The translations under genes were made by a program, and so were the position numbers. A DNA stretch of 64,000 bases from an uncultured Paracoccaceae bacterium. Its GTDB lineage: Bacteria; Pseudomonadota; Alphaproteobacteria; Rhodobacterales; Rhodobacteraceae. The DNA lies in the NCBI GenBank assembly GCA_947493745.1, contig CANLSM010000006.1, forward strand, positions 124,001 to 188,000. The letters run 5' to 3'. Positions 52,716 to 62,351 of the stretch are shown piece after piece (within the stretch, counting starts at the first letter, position 1; each line of letters starts with the position of its first letter). The notes under the pieces were generated by a model that made no database searches, had not been told where the DNA came from, and saw only the letters and a program-made list of their open reading frames with translations.

Positions 52716-53807
52716 ATGGCATCACTGTCACTGAGCAATGTGAGTAAATCCTACGGACCGGTCGAGGTTCTGCGGAATATCAACCTGGAGATCGACCAGG
52801 GCGAACTGATCGTGTTCGTCGGCCCTTCGGGTTGCGGCAAGTCAACGCTTTTGCGGATGATCGCTGGCCTGGAGACGATCACCGGCGGTGATCTTCAGAT
52901 TGACAGGCAGCGCATGAACGAGGTGCCGCCTGCACAGCGTGGCATCGCGATGGTGTTCCAGACCTATGCGCTATACCCGCACATGACCGTGCGCGACAAC
53001 ATGGCTTTCGGGATGAAGATCGCCAAGAAACCCCAGGCCGAGATCGATGCTGCCGTGAACAATGCGGCGCGTATCCTGCAGCTTGACCAGTATCTCGATC
53101 GCCTGCCCAAGGCGCTCTCGGGCGGGCAGCGGCAGCGTGTCGCCATCGGTCGGGCAATTGTCCGGGACCCCAAGGTGTTTCTCTTTGACGAGCCGCTTTC
53201 CAACCTTGATGCGGCGTTGCGTGTCGCCACCCGGATCGAGATCGCGCAGCTCAAGGAAAGCATGCCGGAAAGCACGATGATCTACGTGACCCATGATCAG
53301 GTGGAGGCGATGACGCTCGCCAGCCGCATCGTGGTGCTTGAGGGTGGGGACATCGCGCAGGTCGGCTCGCCGCTGGAGCTTTATGAGCGCCCCGAGAATG
53401 TCTTCGTCGCCCAGTTCATCGGCTCGCCGTCGATGAATATCGTCAATGGCACCGTGACCTCGACCGGGGCCGCGACCGGCGTTTCCACGACCGAAGGCGG
53501 CAATGTGTCCGTGCCGATTGCGAGCGTTGACAGTGATCAGGGCGCATCCATTCAGCTTGGTGTCCGGCCCGAGGACTTCCTTGTCACTGATGGCGGCGAC
53601 TTCATCTTCGAGGGCACGGTTTCCATCGTCGAGGCGCTTGGCGAGACGACGCTTCTCTATTTTGATGCGCAGGGCAAGGACGATGCGCTTGTGGCAAAAT
53701 TACCCGGCATCCAGTCATATTCGCGTGGCGACAAACTGCGCTTGACGGCGGCTCCGGAAAAAATGCATCTCTTCGATGCGAAGGGGCTGTCGTTTTTATA
53801 CCGCTAG
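52716..53807 (+). CDS. aglK: Alpha-glucoside ABC transporter ATPase AglK
   Basis: Nucleotide-binding subunit of the MalK/UgpC/MsmX type, 363 residues. Walker A is VGPSGCGKST near residues 36-45, the ABC signature is LSGGQRQRVAIGRAIV, and Walker B is FLFDEPLSNLDAALR. The C-terminal OB/TOBE regulatory domain starts near FIGSPSMNIVNG and includes QLGVRPEDFLV. It completes the agl transporter. The next gene, pgl, begins 6 bp after its stop, placing sugar uptake and a glycolytic branch in one transcript. Confidence 0.95.
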   Translation: MASLSLSNVSKSYGPVEVLRNINLEIDQGELIVFVGPSGCGKSTLLRMIAGLETITGGDLQIDRQRMNEVPPAQRGIAMVFQTYALYPHMTVRDNMAFGMKIAKKPQAEIDAAVNNAARILQLDQYLDRLPKALSGGQRQRVAIGRAIVRDPKVFLFDEPLSNLDAALRVATRIEIAQLKESMPESTMIYVTHDQVEAMTLASRIVVLEGGDIAQVGSPLELYERPENVFVAQFIGSPSMNIVNGTVTSTGAATGVSTTEGGNVSVPIASVDSDQGASIQLGVRPEDFLVTDGGDFIFEGTVSIVEALGETTLLYFDAQGKDDALVAKLPGIQSYSRGDKLRLTAAPEKMHLFDAKGLSFLYR

Positions 53808-53813
53808 GGGCCG

Positions 53814-54503
53814 ATGAGACCATCTATCCTGGATTACCGGGATCGGAAGAGCCTGTTTTCCGATCTCTCTGAAATCGTTGCACGTGAACTTAGTGAAGTT
53901 CTAGACACCAAGGAGCGCGCGACGCTCGCAGTGCCTGGCGGGACCACGCCGGGTCCGTTTTTGCGCGCCCTGTCGCGGGCGGAACTGGACTGGCCCCGCA
54001 TCCGGGTGATGCTGACCGATGAGCGGTTCGTTCCGGAAAGCTCCGAGCGCTCCAACACCCGCCTGATCCGCAAGACCCTCTTGCAGAACCGTGCGGCCGA
54101 CGCCCCCTTTGTCCCCTTTTACGCGCGTGCCGATCAGCCGGAGGACGTCCTGGACGGTCTGACGGGGGCGGTGGAAACGGCCTTGCCGCTTGATGTCTGC
54201 GTGCTGGGCATGGGAGAGGACATGCATACCGCTTCGCTCTTTCCCGGTGCCGACCGGCTGGAGGAGGCGCTGAGCAGCGACGCACCGGCCCTCATCCCGA
54301 TGCGCGCGCCCGGTGCGCCGGAGCCACGCATGACGCTGTCCGCGCCTGTGCTTCGCGATGCCGCCAATCTGCATCTGCTGATCACCGGAGAGGCCAAGAA
54401 AACCGCTCTCGGTACGGCCTTGCAGGATGGCCCCGTCGCAGACGCGCCAGTGCGCGCCATCCTGACGGCCCCCAACCCGGTGACGATCCACTTCGCTGCG
54501 TGA
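53814..54503 (+). CDS. pgl: 6-phosphogluconolactonase
   Basis: Hydrolyses 6-phosphogluconolactone in the pentose phosphate and Entner-Doudoroff pathways; 229 residues of the DevB/NagB-like fold. Motifs are LAVPGGTTPGPFLRAL, VMLTDERFVPESSERSNTRLI and LGMGEDMHTASLFPGA. It lies 6 bp after aglK, so glucose released by AglA would enter the Entner-Doudoroff route. The usual companions zwf and edd are not beside it. The stop overlaps the next start (GTGA). Confidence 0.93.
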   Translation: MRPSILDYRDRKSLFSDLSEIVARELSEVLDTKERATLAVPGGTTPGPFLRALSRAELDWPRIRVMLTDERFVPESSERSNTRLIRKTLLQNRAADAPFVPFYARADQPEDVLDGLTGAVETALPLDVCVLGMGEDMHTASLFPGADRLEEALSSDAPALIPMRAPGAPEPRMTLSAPVLRDAANLHLLITGEAKKTALGTALQDGPVADAPVRAILTAPNPVTIHFAA

Positions 54504-55153
54504 AACCGCTCGACTACCGCCCTCCGACCTGTCCGCTGGATGTCCTGCATGAAGATGCTTCGCTTCTCGTGGTGAACAAGCCGAGCGGACTTTTGTCCGT
54601 TCCCGGCAAGGCGGCAGAGCATGCGGATTGTCTGGAGACCCGGCTGAAGGCGGCGTATCCGGAGGCGCTTCTGGTGCACCGCCTCGACATGGATACGTCG
54701 GGCGTAATGGTCTTTGCCCGCACCCGGATAGCCCAGCGACATCTGGGCTTGCAGTTCGAGAGGCGGCATCTGTCCAAGGCTTACGTCGCGCGGGTCTGGG
54801 GAGAGGTCGAGGGGGAGAACGGCGAGATCGACCTGCCACTCACCTCTGACTGGCCGAACCGCCCCTTGCAGAAAGTTTGTCACGAGACCGGGAAACCCAG
54901 CCTGACACGCTGGCGCGTCATTGAGCGTGAGGAGGGCGTGACCCGGCTTGAACTGACCCCGCTGACGGGGCGCACCCATCAGCTTCGGATTCATCTCAAT
55001 ACCATCGGCCACCCCATTCTGGGCGATGTCTTCTACGCCCCGCCCAAGATCGCAACAGCCGCGGACCGGTTGCAGTTGCATGCCCAAAGCCTGACACTCC
55101 GCCATCCCGACGGAGGCGCGCCTGCGACCTTCACCGCGCCCGATCCGTTTTAG
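54500..55153 (+). CDS. RluA-family pseudouridine synthase
   Basis: Pseudouridine synthase of 217 residues, the short form without an S4 domain, as in RluA. The catalytic Asp lies in ALLVHRLDMDTSGVMVFA, preceded by LLVVNKPSGLLSVPG and followed by SKAYVARVWG and LTGRTHQLRIHLNTIGHPILGD. It probably modifies 23S rRNA and/or tRNA. The GTG start overlaps the pgl stop. It marks the end of the agl-pgl transcript. Immediately beyond its stop the disrupted accessory segment starts. Confidence 0.9.
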   Translation: MKPLDYRPPTCPLDVLHEDASLLVVNKPSGLLSVPGKAAEHADCLETRLKAAYPEALLVHRLDMDTSGVMVFARTRIAQRHLGLQFERRHLSKAYVARVWGEVEGENGEIDLPLTSDWPNRPLQKVCHETGKPSLTRWRVIEREEGVTRLELTPLTGRTHQLRIHLNTIGHPILGDVFYAPPKIATAADRLQLHAQSLTLRHPDGGAPATFTAPDPF

Positions 55154-55257
55154 GCGGAGGGCATGGTGGCAATCCCGATCAACGGGAAAACCTTGAGCTT
55201 TCCGGATGCGATTCCCGCAGCCAGCAGGCCCAAGATGAGATACGGTCCCGGATAGCG
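55150..55257 (-). pseudogene. 3' remnant of a membrane-protein gene
   Basis: Minus-strand frame giving 35 residues with protein-like character: a Tyr-Pro-Gly-Pro start, a hydrophobic stretch YLILGLLAAGIASGK and an ending PLIGIATMPSA before a TAA. There is no start codon, and an in-frame TAG lies immediately upstream at 55258-55260. The stop overlaps that of the pseudouridine synthase gene, a normal convergent arrangement. It looks like the tail of a small membrane protein whose 5' part was replaced when the AT-richer segment arrived. Alternatively it is chance. Confidence 0.5.
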
Positions 55258-55308
55258 CTATTCGCGCCTGAGATTCAGATCCGGCAGGGCAGAGAAGAAA
55301 GTGCAGAA

Positions 55309-56448
55309 TTGATTTCGCAACTGCTCTCGGCGACATTTGGTGTCAGTTCAAAGGATAGAAGAGCGAGGGTCGGCAATTTGATACGAAAATCAATAGATCG
55401 TGCATCGATGCCTGATGCCAGCAGATATGTCATGTCGTCAGGTGGAACACTTGTCTGCATATCGGATGTCGATGCAGAAGACCGCTACGCGCACGGACCC
55501 TACAGTTGCCTCGCATGCGGTCATATGATGGTGCCAGCGTTGGGACGCGTACGGAAACACCATTTCAAGCACAAGGCAGACCGCCCGGCCGATTGTCTAC
55601 ACGAGACCTACCTGCACCAGCTCGCGAAGAAGGTACTCTTTGAGGCCATCTCCGACGCCATGGTGGCCGGACATCAATTTCCTCTCATCCGAAGCCGGGA
55701 TATTGTTTGCGATCATTTTGCGGAACCGCACGGCATTACCTGCACCAACCAGCAGACTCCATTCCCAGAGGATATTGCATCACGCTTTGATCGTATTGGC
55801 ATCGAAAAGGGCGTGAACGGATATGTGGCTGACATTCTGCTATCATCCATAGCCACGGGCGAAACGATGCTTCTCGAGATCGCAGTAACGCACCACTGTG
55901 ATGACGCAAAAATTGCGAGCGGACTAGCCATCGTCGAGATCATGATCAGAACCGAAGATCAAATCGAACAACTCAAACGTGGTCTCGATGGCACCTCGGG
56001 CTCCGTGCGATACCACAATGCGACACCGCTAAGCCCCATCCGACAGAACTGCACTGCGCCATGCGGGGCCAGCGGGCTTGCGCTCCTCCTCTTTCGAAAC
56101 GGAAAAGCCTGGTATTCAGAGGTTCCTCTCGGAGCAGATGAAGACATCACATCAGATCCTCATCTAGCAACCTATGAAGTTGTCGATCCGAAGATAGGGC
56201 ACGGCGATCGCGATTGGTCGACCATCAAAGCATATCTTGGGGAATTCATCATCCAACAGGCATATGACTCGGGGCAAAGAGTCAAATCCTGCATTTTGTG
56301 TCAGCATAATGGCGGCCGCGCGAACGATAATGACGTGTACTGCATCGCCAAGGAGCGCAACATGTGGATGTCTTCGAGCGCGACGACTTGCGACGCTTAC
56401 TTCCCACCTTCCACATCTGACGATGCGAGAGAGCTGCTCAAGCTCTGA
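55309..56448 (+). CDS. CoiA-like predicted nuclease with zinc-finger-like cysteines
   Basis: A 379-residue protein (TTG start; an internal ATG at 55408 fits the family's usual start better). The N-terminal region has C67-x2-C70 in YSCLACGHMMVP, then HHFKHK and CLHETYLHQLAKKVL, as in CoiA-like proteins. A possible PD-(D/E)xK-type core follows: D175 in GYVADILL, E190 in LLEIAVTHH and K201 in DDAKIA. A C-terminal Cys set (C328, C331, C345, C361) suggests a second metal site. Codon use and base composition are unlike the neighbours. It lies alone beside tRNA-Arg. Role unknown; competence-like or defence-like functions are possible. Confidence 0.65.
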   Translation: MISQLLSATFGVSSKDRRARVGNLIRKSIDRASMPDASRYVMSSGGTLVCISDVDAEDRYAHGPYSCLACGHMMVPALGRVRKHHFKHKADRPADCLHETYLHQLAKKVLFEAISDAMVAGHQFPLIRSRDIVCDHFAEPHGITCTNQQTPFPEDIASRFDRIGIEKGVNGYVADILLSSIATGETMLLEIAVTHHCDDAKIASGLAIVEIMIRTEDQIEQLKRGLDGTSGSVRYHNATPLSPIRQNCTAPCGASGLALLLFRNGKAWYSEVPLGADEDITSDPHLATYEVVDPKIGHGDRDWSTIKAYLGEFIIQQAYDSGQRVKSCILCQHNGGRANDNDVYCIAKERNMWMSSSATTCDAYFPPSTSDDARELLKL

Positions 56449-56553
56449 ATACCATAAGGACCAATTACTCGTCAGGTCGACTTTGTCCCGCATTGCCGAA
56501 CTCAACAGACCTCTGATGAGTCATCCCACGATCCATCTCGACTTCCCGCGCCT

Positions 56554-56736
56554 CTAGCTCTGTATCAGCTTCTCTTCGGCGTCCCTCGCTAAGTTCAAGT
56601 TCGTGCTGAGTTGCTCGTCGAGCGTCCTGTCGCTCGCTTCCTCGTTCAACAATCCACGCAATGCCTTCATTGATACGGCTTGCGAACGCACCAGCAGCGT
56701 CACGCATTCTGCAATGCCATCCAACTGGCTCTGCAT
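56554..56736 (-). CDS. Small hypothetical reading frame beside tRNA-Arg
   Basis: A 60-residue helical frame (AECVTLLVRSQAVSMKALRGLLNEE...) starting at an ATG directly preceded by GAAGAGG. A longer overlapping minus-strand frame (56465-56905, TTG start, Pro-rich then charged) competes with it, and both cannot be real. The gap 56449-56930 therefore holds at most one small gene of unknown function, or the remains of one interrupted by a frameshift. No family is recognised. Confidence 0.25.
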   Translation of the reverse strand: MQSQLDGIAECVTLLVRSQAVSMKALRGLLNEEASDRTLDEQLSTNLNLARDAEEKLIQS

Positions 56737-56930
56737 CCTCTTCGTCGAGCGTTCCTCGAGGGGGTTTATTGATAGTTTTAGGATGATTTGGGGGCCGTGG
56801 TGGGCCAGGTACCCCGGGCCACTGTGGCCCCGTCTTGATGTTGGGTTCGGCGGTGAGCTCCAGCGCCTCGATTTGCACCAGACCGATCCGATAAATCCCT
56901 GACAACTAGGTTATATTTTTCACGCGTTTT

Positions 56931-57007
56931 TGGTGACCCCGGCAGGATTCGAACCTGCAACCTGCCCCTTAGGAGGGGGCTGCTCTATCCAGTTGAGCCA
57001 CGGGACC
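56931..57007 (-). tRNA. tRNA-Arg (anticodon CCU)
   Basis: On the minus strand GGTCCCG and CGGGGTC pair as the acceptor stem (two G-U pairs). The D arm is GCTC...GAGC, the anticodon stem GCCCC/GGGGC encloses loop CTCCTAA with anticodon CCT, and the T arm is GCAGG-TTCGAAT-CCTGC. The CCA end is encoded. It reads AGG codons. Its 3' end faces the accessory segment, a common integration position for mobile DNA, but I find no repeated 3' end at the far side. Confidence 0.97.
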
Positions 57008-57049
57008 ACGGACCTCTCTTATGACGGGCGGGCGAAGCGGGTCAAGCGG

Positions 57050-58579
57050 TCAGAGGCCAGCAAGAAGGATGGTCATGGCTGCACCCAGCACCACGCCAAT
57101 CCCGATCCAGGCCCAGCCGGGTAGAAGCGGGCCTTGCGGTTTGTCTTTCACGGGCTGGTTCGTGCGGATCAGCAGGTCTTCGGCCATGGTCGGCAGGAGC
57201 GGGCCAAAGCGCGACAGAACCTGCACTGTCCTGGCCAGGTCGCGCACGACCGCCCGGGGGCCGAGATTGTTGCGAATATACTCCTCGACCGCCGGACGTG
57301 CGGTCTCCCACATGTTCATCGCCGGGTTCAGCGAGCGGGCGACGCCCTCGACCACCACCATCGTGCGCTGAAGCAGGATCAGTTCTGTCCGTGTTTCCAT
57401 CCCGAACCGCTCGGTCACGTCAAAGAGATGGGCCAGAAGGCGCGCCATTGAAATCTGGGTCGAATCCTGCCCGAAAATCGGCTCCCCCACGGATCGCAGG
57501 GCTTGCGCAAAGGCATCGATGTCCCGGTCCGGGGGCACATAGCCTGCCTCGAAATGCACCTCTGCCACCCGTCGGTAATCACGCCTGAGAAATCCGATCA
57601 GGATCTCGGCGTAGACACGCCGGGTGTAGGCATCGATCCGCCCCATGATCCCGAAATCGAGCGCCACGATATCGCCGTTCGGCGCCAGCTTGAGGTTGCC
57701 CTGATGCATATCGCCATGGAAGAAGCCGTCGCGCAGGGCCACACGCAGGAACATCTGGATCACCCGATTGGAAAGCTCCACCAGATCGGCGCCTCGCGCG
57801 CGCAAAGCTGCCACATCGCCGAACTTCTCGCCATCCGCCCAGTCGAGCGTCATGACCCGGCGGGACGAAAGGGGCCAGATAACCTCCGGTACCGCAAACC
57901 CTTCATCCTTTTCGGTATTGGAACGAAACTCAGCCGCGGCGGCCGCCTCGGTCCGCAGGTCAAGTTCCGCATCCACAACCGAACGGAAGTGATCGATCAC
58001 CGCCTGCGGTTTCAGCCGACGTGATGATGGGGAGAAGGTTTCGATCATCCACGCGGCAAAATAGAACGCGTCCACATCCCGCAGAAAGGCGCGTTCAATG
58101 CCCGGGCGCAGCACCTTGACCGCCACGGTCCGGCCCGTTGCCGCATCCGTTGCCTTATGTACCTGCGCCAGAGAGGCGGCAGCGATCGGTTGGCTGAAGC
58201 TTGAGAAGAGTTCGTCGACACTGTGGCCAAGCTCTTTCTCGATCTCTGCCTTTGCCAGGTGGTCGCTGAAGGGCGGAAGGGCGTCTTGCAGCATTTTCAG
58301 CTCTGCGGCCATCGTGTCACCCACGATGTCGGGCCGGGTTGAGAGGATCTGACCGAATTTGATATAGGCGGGTCCCAGTGCCGTCAGAGCGCGGAGCACC
58401 GGCGGCTGGCTCGGATCACCTTTCAGCCCGAGCCACTTGAAGGGCCAGCCAAGGATACGGGCAATCGCGCGCAGCGGCCGCGGTGCGTCAACTGCCTCCA
58501 GCGCCACATCCATGGCGCCGGTGCGCTCGAACGTGGCACCGGTCTGGATCAGTCTCCAGATGTTATGCGGTCCGCGCAC
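57050..58579 (-). CDS. ubiB: Ubiquinone biosynthesis protein UbiB (atypical kinase)
   Basis: ABC1/ADCK-type atypical kinase needed for ubiquinone synthesis, 509 residues. The diagnostic KxGQ motif is in AYIKFGQILSTRPDI, followed by AAASLAQVHKATD (the Ala-rich nucleotide loop), GFFHGDMHQGNL and VALDFGIMGRID with the metal Asp. Two C-terminal hydrophobic helices end with GIGVVLGAAMTILLAG and anchor it to the membrane. It lies 4 bp after ubiE, a conserved pair. Confidence 0.96.
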   Translation of the reverse strand: MRGPHNIWRLIQTGATFERTGAMDVALEAVDAPRPLRAIARILGWPFKWLGLKGDPSQPPVLRALTALGPAYIKFGQILSTRPDIVGDTMAAELKMLQDALPPFSDHLAKAEIEKELGHSVDELFSSFSQPIAAASLAQVHKATDAATGRTVAVKVLRPGIERAFLRDVDAFYFAAWMIETFSPSSRRLKPQAVIDHFRSVVDAELDLRTEAAAAAEFRSNTEKDEGFAVPEVIWPLSSRRVMTLDWADGEKFGDVAALRARGADLVELSNRVIQMFLRVALRDGFFHGDMHQGNLKLAPNGDIVALDFGIMGRIDAYTRRVYAEILIGFLRRDYRRVAEVHFEAGYVPPDRDIDAFAQALRSVGEPIFGQDSTQISMARLLAHLFDVTERFGMETRTELILLQRTMVVVEGVARSLNPAMNMWETARPAVEEYIRNNLGPRAVVRDLARTVQVLSRFGPLLPTMAEDLLIRTNQPVKDKPQGPLLPGWAWIGIGVVLGAAMTILLAGL

Positions 58580-58583
58580 GGCC

Positions 58584-59333
58584 TCAGATTTTCCAGCCGG
58601 AATGGAGCGCCGCTATCCCCATCGACAGATTGCGATACTTCACCTGCTCGAACCCGCCGTCCCGGATCATCGAGGCGAACCGGTCCTGTTCCGGGAAGCG
58701 TCGGATCGATTCCACCAGATACTGATAGCTGTCGGCATCGCCCGTGATCACCTTGCCCATTGGTGGGATGATGTTGAACGAATAGCGGTCATAGGCCCAT
58801 TGCAGGCCCGGATTGGGGATCTGGCTGAATTCCAGCACCAGAAACCGTCCGCCGGGCCTGAGCACCCGGTAAGCCTCGGCAATGGCATCCTCGATCCGGG
58901 TTACATTGCGGATACCAAAACTGATCGTGTAGGCGTCAAAGCTGCCTGCCTCGAACGGCAGAGCCATCGCATCGCCGCAGACCCAGTCAAGCTGATCGGC
59001 AAGGGCTTCGGCCTCGGCCCGCTTTCGTCCCTCATCCAGCATCGACTGTGTCATATCCAAAACGGTGGCATGGCCCTCGCCCGCGCGTTTGAGAAACCGG
59101 AACGCGATATCGCCCGTGCCACCGGCCACATCCAACAGCCGCATGCCCTTGCGAGGCGCAAGCCAGTCCAGCATGGCATCCTTCCAGAGCCGGTGGATAC
59201 CAAGGCTCATCGCATCGTTCATGACGTCATATTTGGATGCAACGGACGAGAACACGCCATGCACCATTCCGGCCTTGGCATCCTCCTCGACGGTCTGGAA
59301 ACCGAAATGGGTGGTTTTGCTGTCCTCACTCAT
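58584..59333 (-). CDS. ubiE: Demethylmenaquinone/ubiquinone methyltransferase UbiE
   Basis: SAM-dependent C-methyltransferase of ubiquinone (and menaquinone) synthesis, 249 residues. Family motifs are [23 protein letters not shown] at the N-terminus, SAM motif [16 protein letters not shown], and [17 protein letters not shown]. The C-terminus [16 protein letters not shown] is typical. It is upstream of ubiB in the same operon and divergent from mutM across 85 bp. Length is normal. Confidence 0.97.
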   Translation of the reverse strand: MSEDSKTTHFGFQTVEEDAKAGMVHGVFSSVASKYDVMNDAMSLGIHRLWKDAMLDWLAPRKGMRLLDVAGGTGDIAFRFLKRAGEGHATVLDMTQSMLDEGRKRAEAEALADQLDWVCGDAMALPFEAGSFDAYTISFGIRNVTRIEDAIAEAYRVLRPGGRFLVLEFSQIPNPGLQWAYDRYSFNIIPPMGKVITGDADSYQYLVESIRRFPEQDRFASMIRDGGFEQVKYRNLSMGIAALHSGWKI

Positions 59334-59418
59334 CGCACGCGCCCTTTCGTTCGCACCTCAGGTGGTTATAACCTCCCCTCACACATTAACAATTCCGTCC
59401 AAGTGTCGCGGGGGTCAG

Positions 59419-60282
59419 ATGCCAGAGCTGCCAGAGGTCGAGACCGTCCGCCGGGGGCTGGAGCCTGTGATGACCGGTCAGATCATCGAGCGCGCCGAGG
59501 TTCGCCGCCCCGACCTGCGTTGGCCGTTTCCGGCGGACATGGCGACGCGTCTTACCGGGGCCCGCATCGAGCGCCTGCGCCGCCGCTCCAAGTATATCCT
59601 GGCCGATCTTGACCGGGGCGAGACACTTCTGATCCATCTGGGCATGTCGGGCCGGATGACGATCACGGGCAATGGCAGCAGACCCGCCCCCGGCATCTTC
59701 GTCCACGACCACAAGCCGTTGGAGCCGCATGATCACGTGATCTTCCATATGGCAGGCGGCATGCGCGTGACATTCAACGACCCGCGGCGGTTCGGCGCAA
59801 TGGACCTGCTCGATAGCGCGACCGCCGACCAGCACAAGCTGCTGGCCTCGCTCGGGCCGGAACCGCTCGGCAATCATTTCGATGCAGATCACCTGGCAAC
59901 TGCACTGAAAGGCAGGCGCACGCCCATGAAATCTGCACTGCTCGATCAAAGGATCGTTGCGGGGCTTGGCAACATCTATGTATGCGAGGCGCTCTGGCGC
60001 GCGGGCATTTCACCGATCCGCAAGGCGGCCAGCCTGTCACGCAGCCGGGTAGACACACTCGTCCCGATCATCCGGGATGTGCTGCGCGAGGCGATTGAAG
60101 CAGGCGGCTCCTCTCTTCGCGACCACCGTCAGGCAGATGGGGCGCTTGGCTACTTTCAGCACAGCTTTGCCGCCTATGGCCGCGAGGGAGAGCCGTGTCG
60201 GCACGCGGACTGTGATGGTAAGATCGCCCGCATTGTACAATCGGGCCGCTCCACCTTCTATTGCAAGGCCTGCCAGCGATGA
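59419..60282 (+). CDS. mutM: Formamidopyrimidine-DNA glycosylase MutM
   Basis: Base-excision-repair glycosylase/AP-lyase for 8-oxoguanine, 287 residues. The ATG at 59419 is required, since the mature N-terminal proline is catalytic ([15 protein letters not shown]). K in [13 protein letters not shown] and the helix-two-turn-helix block [17 protein letters not shown] follow. The C-terminal zinc finger C-x4-C-x16-C-x2-C ends the protein (CRHADC...YCKACQR). The divergent ubiE gene is a usual neighbour in this family. The open frame upstream to 59065 is a shadow of ubiE. Confidence 0.97.
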   Translation: MPELPEVETVRRGLEPVMTGQIIERAEVRRPDLRWPFPADMATRLTGARIERLRRRSKYILADLDRGETLLIHLGMSGRMTITGNGSRPAPGIFVHDHKPLEPHDHVIFHMAGGMRVTFNDPRRFGAMDLLDSATADQHKLLASLGPEPLGNHFDADHLATALKGRRTPMKSALLDQRIVAGLGNIYVCEALWRAGISPIRKAASLSRSRVDTLVPIIRDVLREAIEAGGSSLRDHRQADGALGYFQHSFAAYGREGEPCRHADCDGKIARIVQSGRSTFYCKACQR

Positions 60283-60291
60283 GCCTCTCTC

Positions 60292-60317
60292 CCACGTTCT
60301 TCTTGGCAAAAATATCC
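60292..60317. repeat. Intergenic repeat copy A (Rhodobacteraceae type)
   Basis: The 26 bp CCACGTTCTTCTTGGCAAAA followed by ATATCC lies between mutM and rnhB. An inverted copy is at 62252-62276, with one substitution and one indel. Similar GCCAAGAAGAA-containing elements are familiar from intergenic regions of this family. Confidence 0.6.
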
Positions 60318-60348
60318 AAGGGCGCGCCGCGCGAAGCAGGCACAACAG

Positions 60349-60957
60349 ATGATGCCTGATCTCAGCCTGGAAGACAGCTGCCCAGGGTGTCTTGTCTGCG
60401 GCATTGATGAGGTCGGACGTGGCCCCTGGGCCGGACCGGTCGTTGCCGCGGCTGTCATTCTGGATCGCAGAGCAATCCCGGTCGGTCTTGACGACTCAAA
60501 GAAACTGTCGGCGGCGAAGCGGGAAATGCTCCACGATGTTCTGAACCGCGATGCTCATGTCGGGATCGGCGAGGCCAGTGTCGCGGAGATCGACCGGATC
60601 AACATCCTTCAGGCCAGCCTGCTGGCGATGGAGCGGGCGGTCGCGGCACTGCCTGTTGCACCGGATTTTGCACTCATCGACGGGCGCCACTGCCCGCGTG
60701 GGCTGGCCTGTGAAAGCCTGCCGGTGATCAGGGGAGACAGCCAGTCGGTATCCATTGCCGCCGCCTCCATTGTTGCAAAGGTCACACGCGACAGGATGAT
60801 GGTGGCACTTGCGCAACAGTTTCCCGGCTATGGCTGGGAAACCAATGCCGGATATGGAACCAAAGCCCATTCGAAGGGACTTAAAACATGGGGAGTGACC
60901 CCACATCATCGGCGCTCCTTTAAGCCCATCCACAATATCTTGTGTGAAGAAAATTAG
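60349..60957 (+). CDS. rnhB: Ribonuclease HII
   Basis: Endoribonuclease that removes RNA from RNA-DNA hybrids and single ribonucleotides; 202 residues. The active-site carboxylates are in CGIDEVGRGPWAGPVVAAAV (D, E), LDDSKKLSAAKRE nearby, and the later DFALIDGRHCPRG. The C-terminal GYGTKAHSKGLKTWGVTPHHRRSF is diagnostic. The first two codons are both Met. The stop is followed by the ccrM promoter region. Confidence 0.96.
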   Translation: MMPDLSLEDSCPGCLVCGIDEVGRGPWAGPVVAAAVILDRRAIPVGLDDSKKLSAAKREMLHDVLNRDAHVGIGEASVAEIDRINILQASLLAMERAVAALPVAPDFALIDGRHCPRGLACESLPVIRGDSQSVSIAAASIVAKVTRDRMMVALAQQFPGYGWETNAGYGTKAHSKGLKTWGVTPHHRRSFKPIHNILCEEN

Positions 60958-60967
60958 TTAAACTACT

Positions 60968-61005
60968 GATTCAAAAAGAATTTGACCGCGAATCAGTTTT
61001 GACTC
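60968..61005. promoter_or_regulatory. ccrM: Three phased GANTC sites in the ccrM promoter
   Basis: GATTC (60968-60972), GAATC (60990-60994) and GACTC (61001-61005) lie within 38 bp, spaced 22 and 11 bp, that is on one face of the helix. All are targets of the methyltransferase encoded just downstream (start 61048). A TTAA half-site (60958-60961) is adjacent. Autoregulation through methylation is known for Caulobacter ccrM. Confidence 0.75.
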
Positions 61006-61038
61006 ATCTTGGCTCCAACACCGCAGATAGTGAGTTGA

Positions 61039-62148
<1,110 letters not shown>

Positions 62149-62190
62149 GAAATAAGGTTCTACCGCCGGTGCCTTGCGGCATCCAACTTC

Positions 62191-62221
62191 ACCCCCGTCA
62201 CCTCTGTGGCGGGGGTTTTTT
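62191..62221 (+). terminator. Rho-independent terminator after ccrM
   Basis: ACCCCCGTCAC and GTGGCGGGGGT pair over 11 bp (one G-U) around loop CTCT, followed by TTTTTT. A strong intrinsic terminator 43 bp after the ccrM stop. Confidence 0.9.
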
Positions 62222-62240
62222 CTTGGGGTTGGCCCGGGAT

Positions 62241-62276
62241 GCCTCCGGCGGGGATATTTTGCCAAGAAGAATGTGG
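62241..62276. repeat. Intergenic repeat copy B (inverted relative to copy A)
   Basis: GCCTCCGGCGG followed by GGATATTTTGCCAAGAAGAATGTGG (62252-62276 is the part shared with copy A in reverse orientation). It lies directly after the ccrM terminator, in the 203 bp gap to the esterase gene. Confidence 0.6.
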
Positions 62277-62351
62277 AGGGGCGTTCACAGGACTTTGAGT
62301 GGATCGCCTGCCGGAAGCTGCGATTGTACGGTGAAAAGGCTGGAGGTGAGT

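Noticed and set aside
56465-56905. 146-residue minus-strand frame beside tRNA-Arg as the main gene
   Set aside because: Its sequence is Pro-rich then highly charged without family resemblance, starts with TTG and no ribosome site, and overlaps a more protein-like 60-residue frame.
56931-56960. Possible attachment-site duplication of the tRNA 3' end at the far side of the accessory segment
   Set aside because: No copy of the T-arm or acceptor sequence was found by eye in 55150-55310, and there is no integrase gene; integration at this tRNA stays an inference from position alone.
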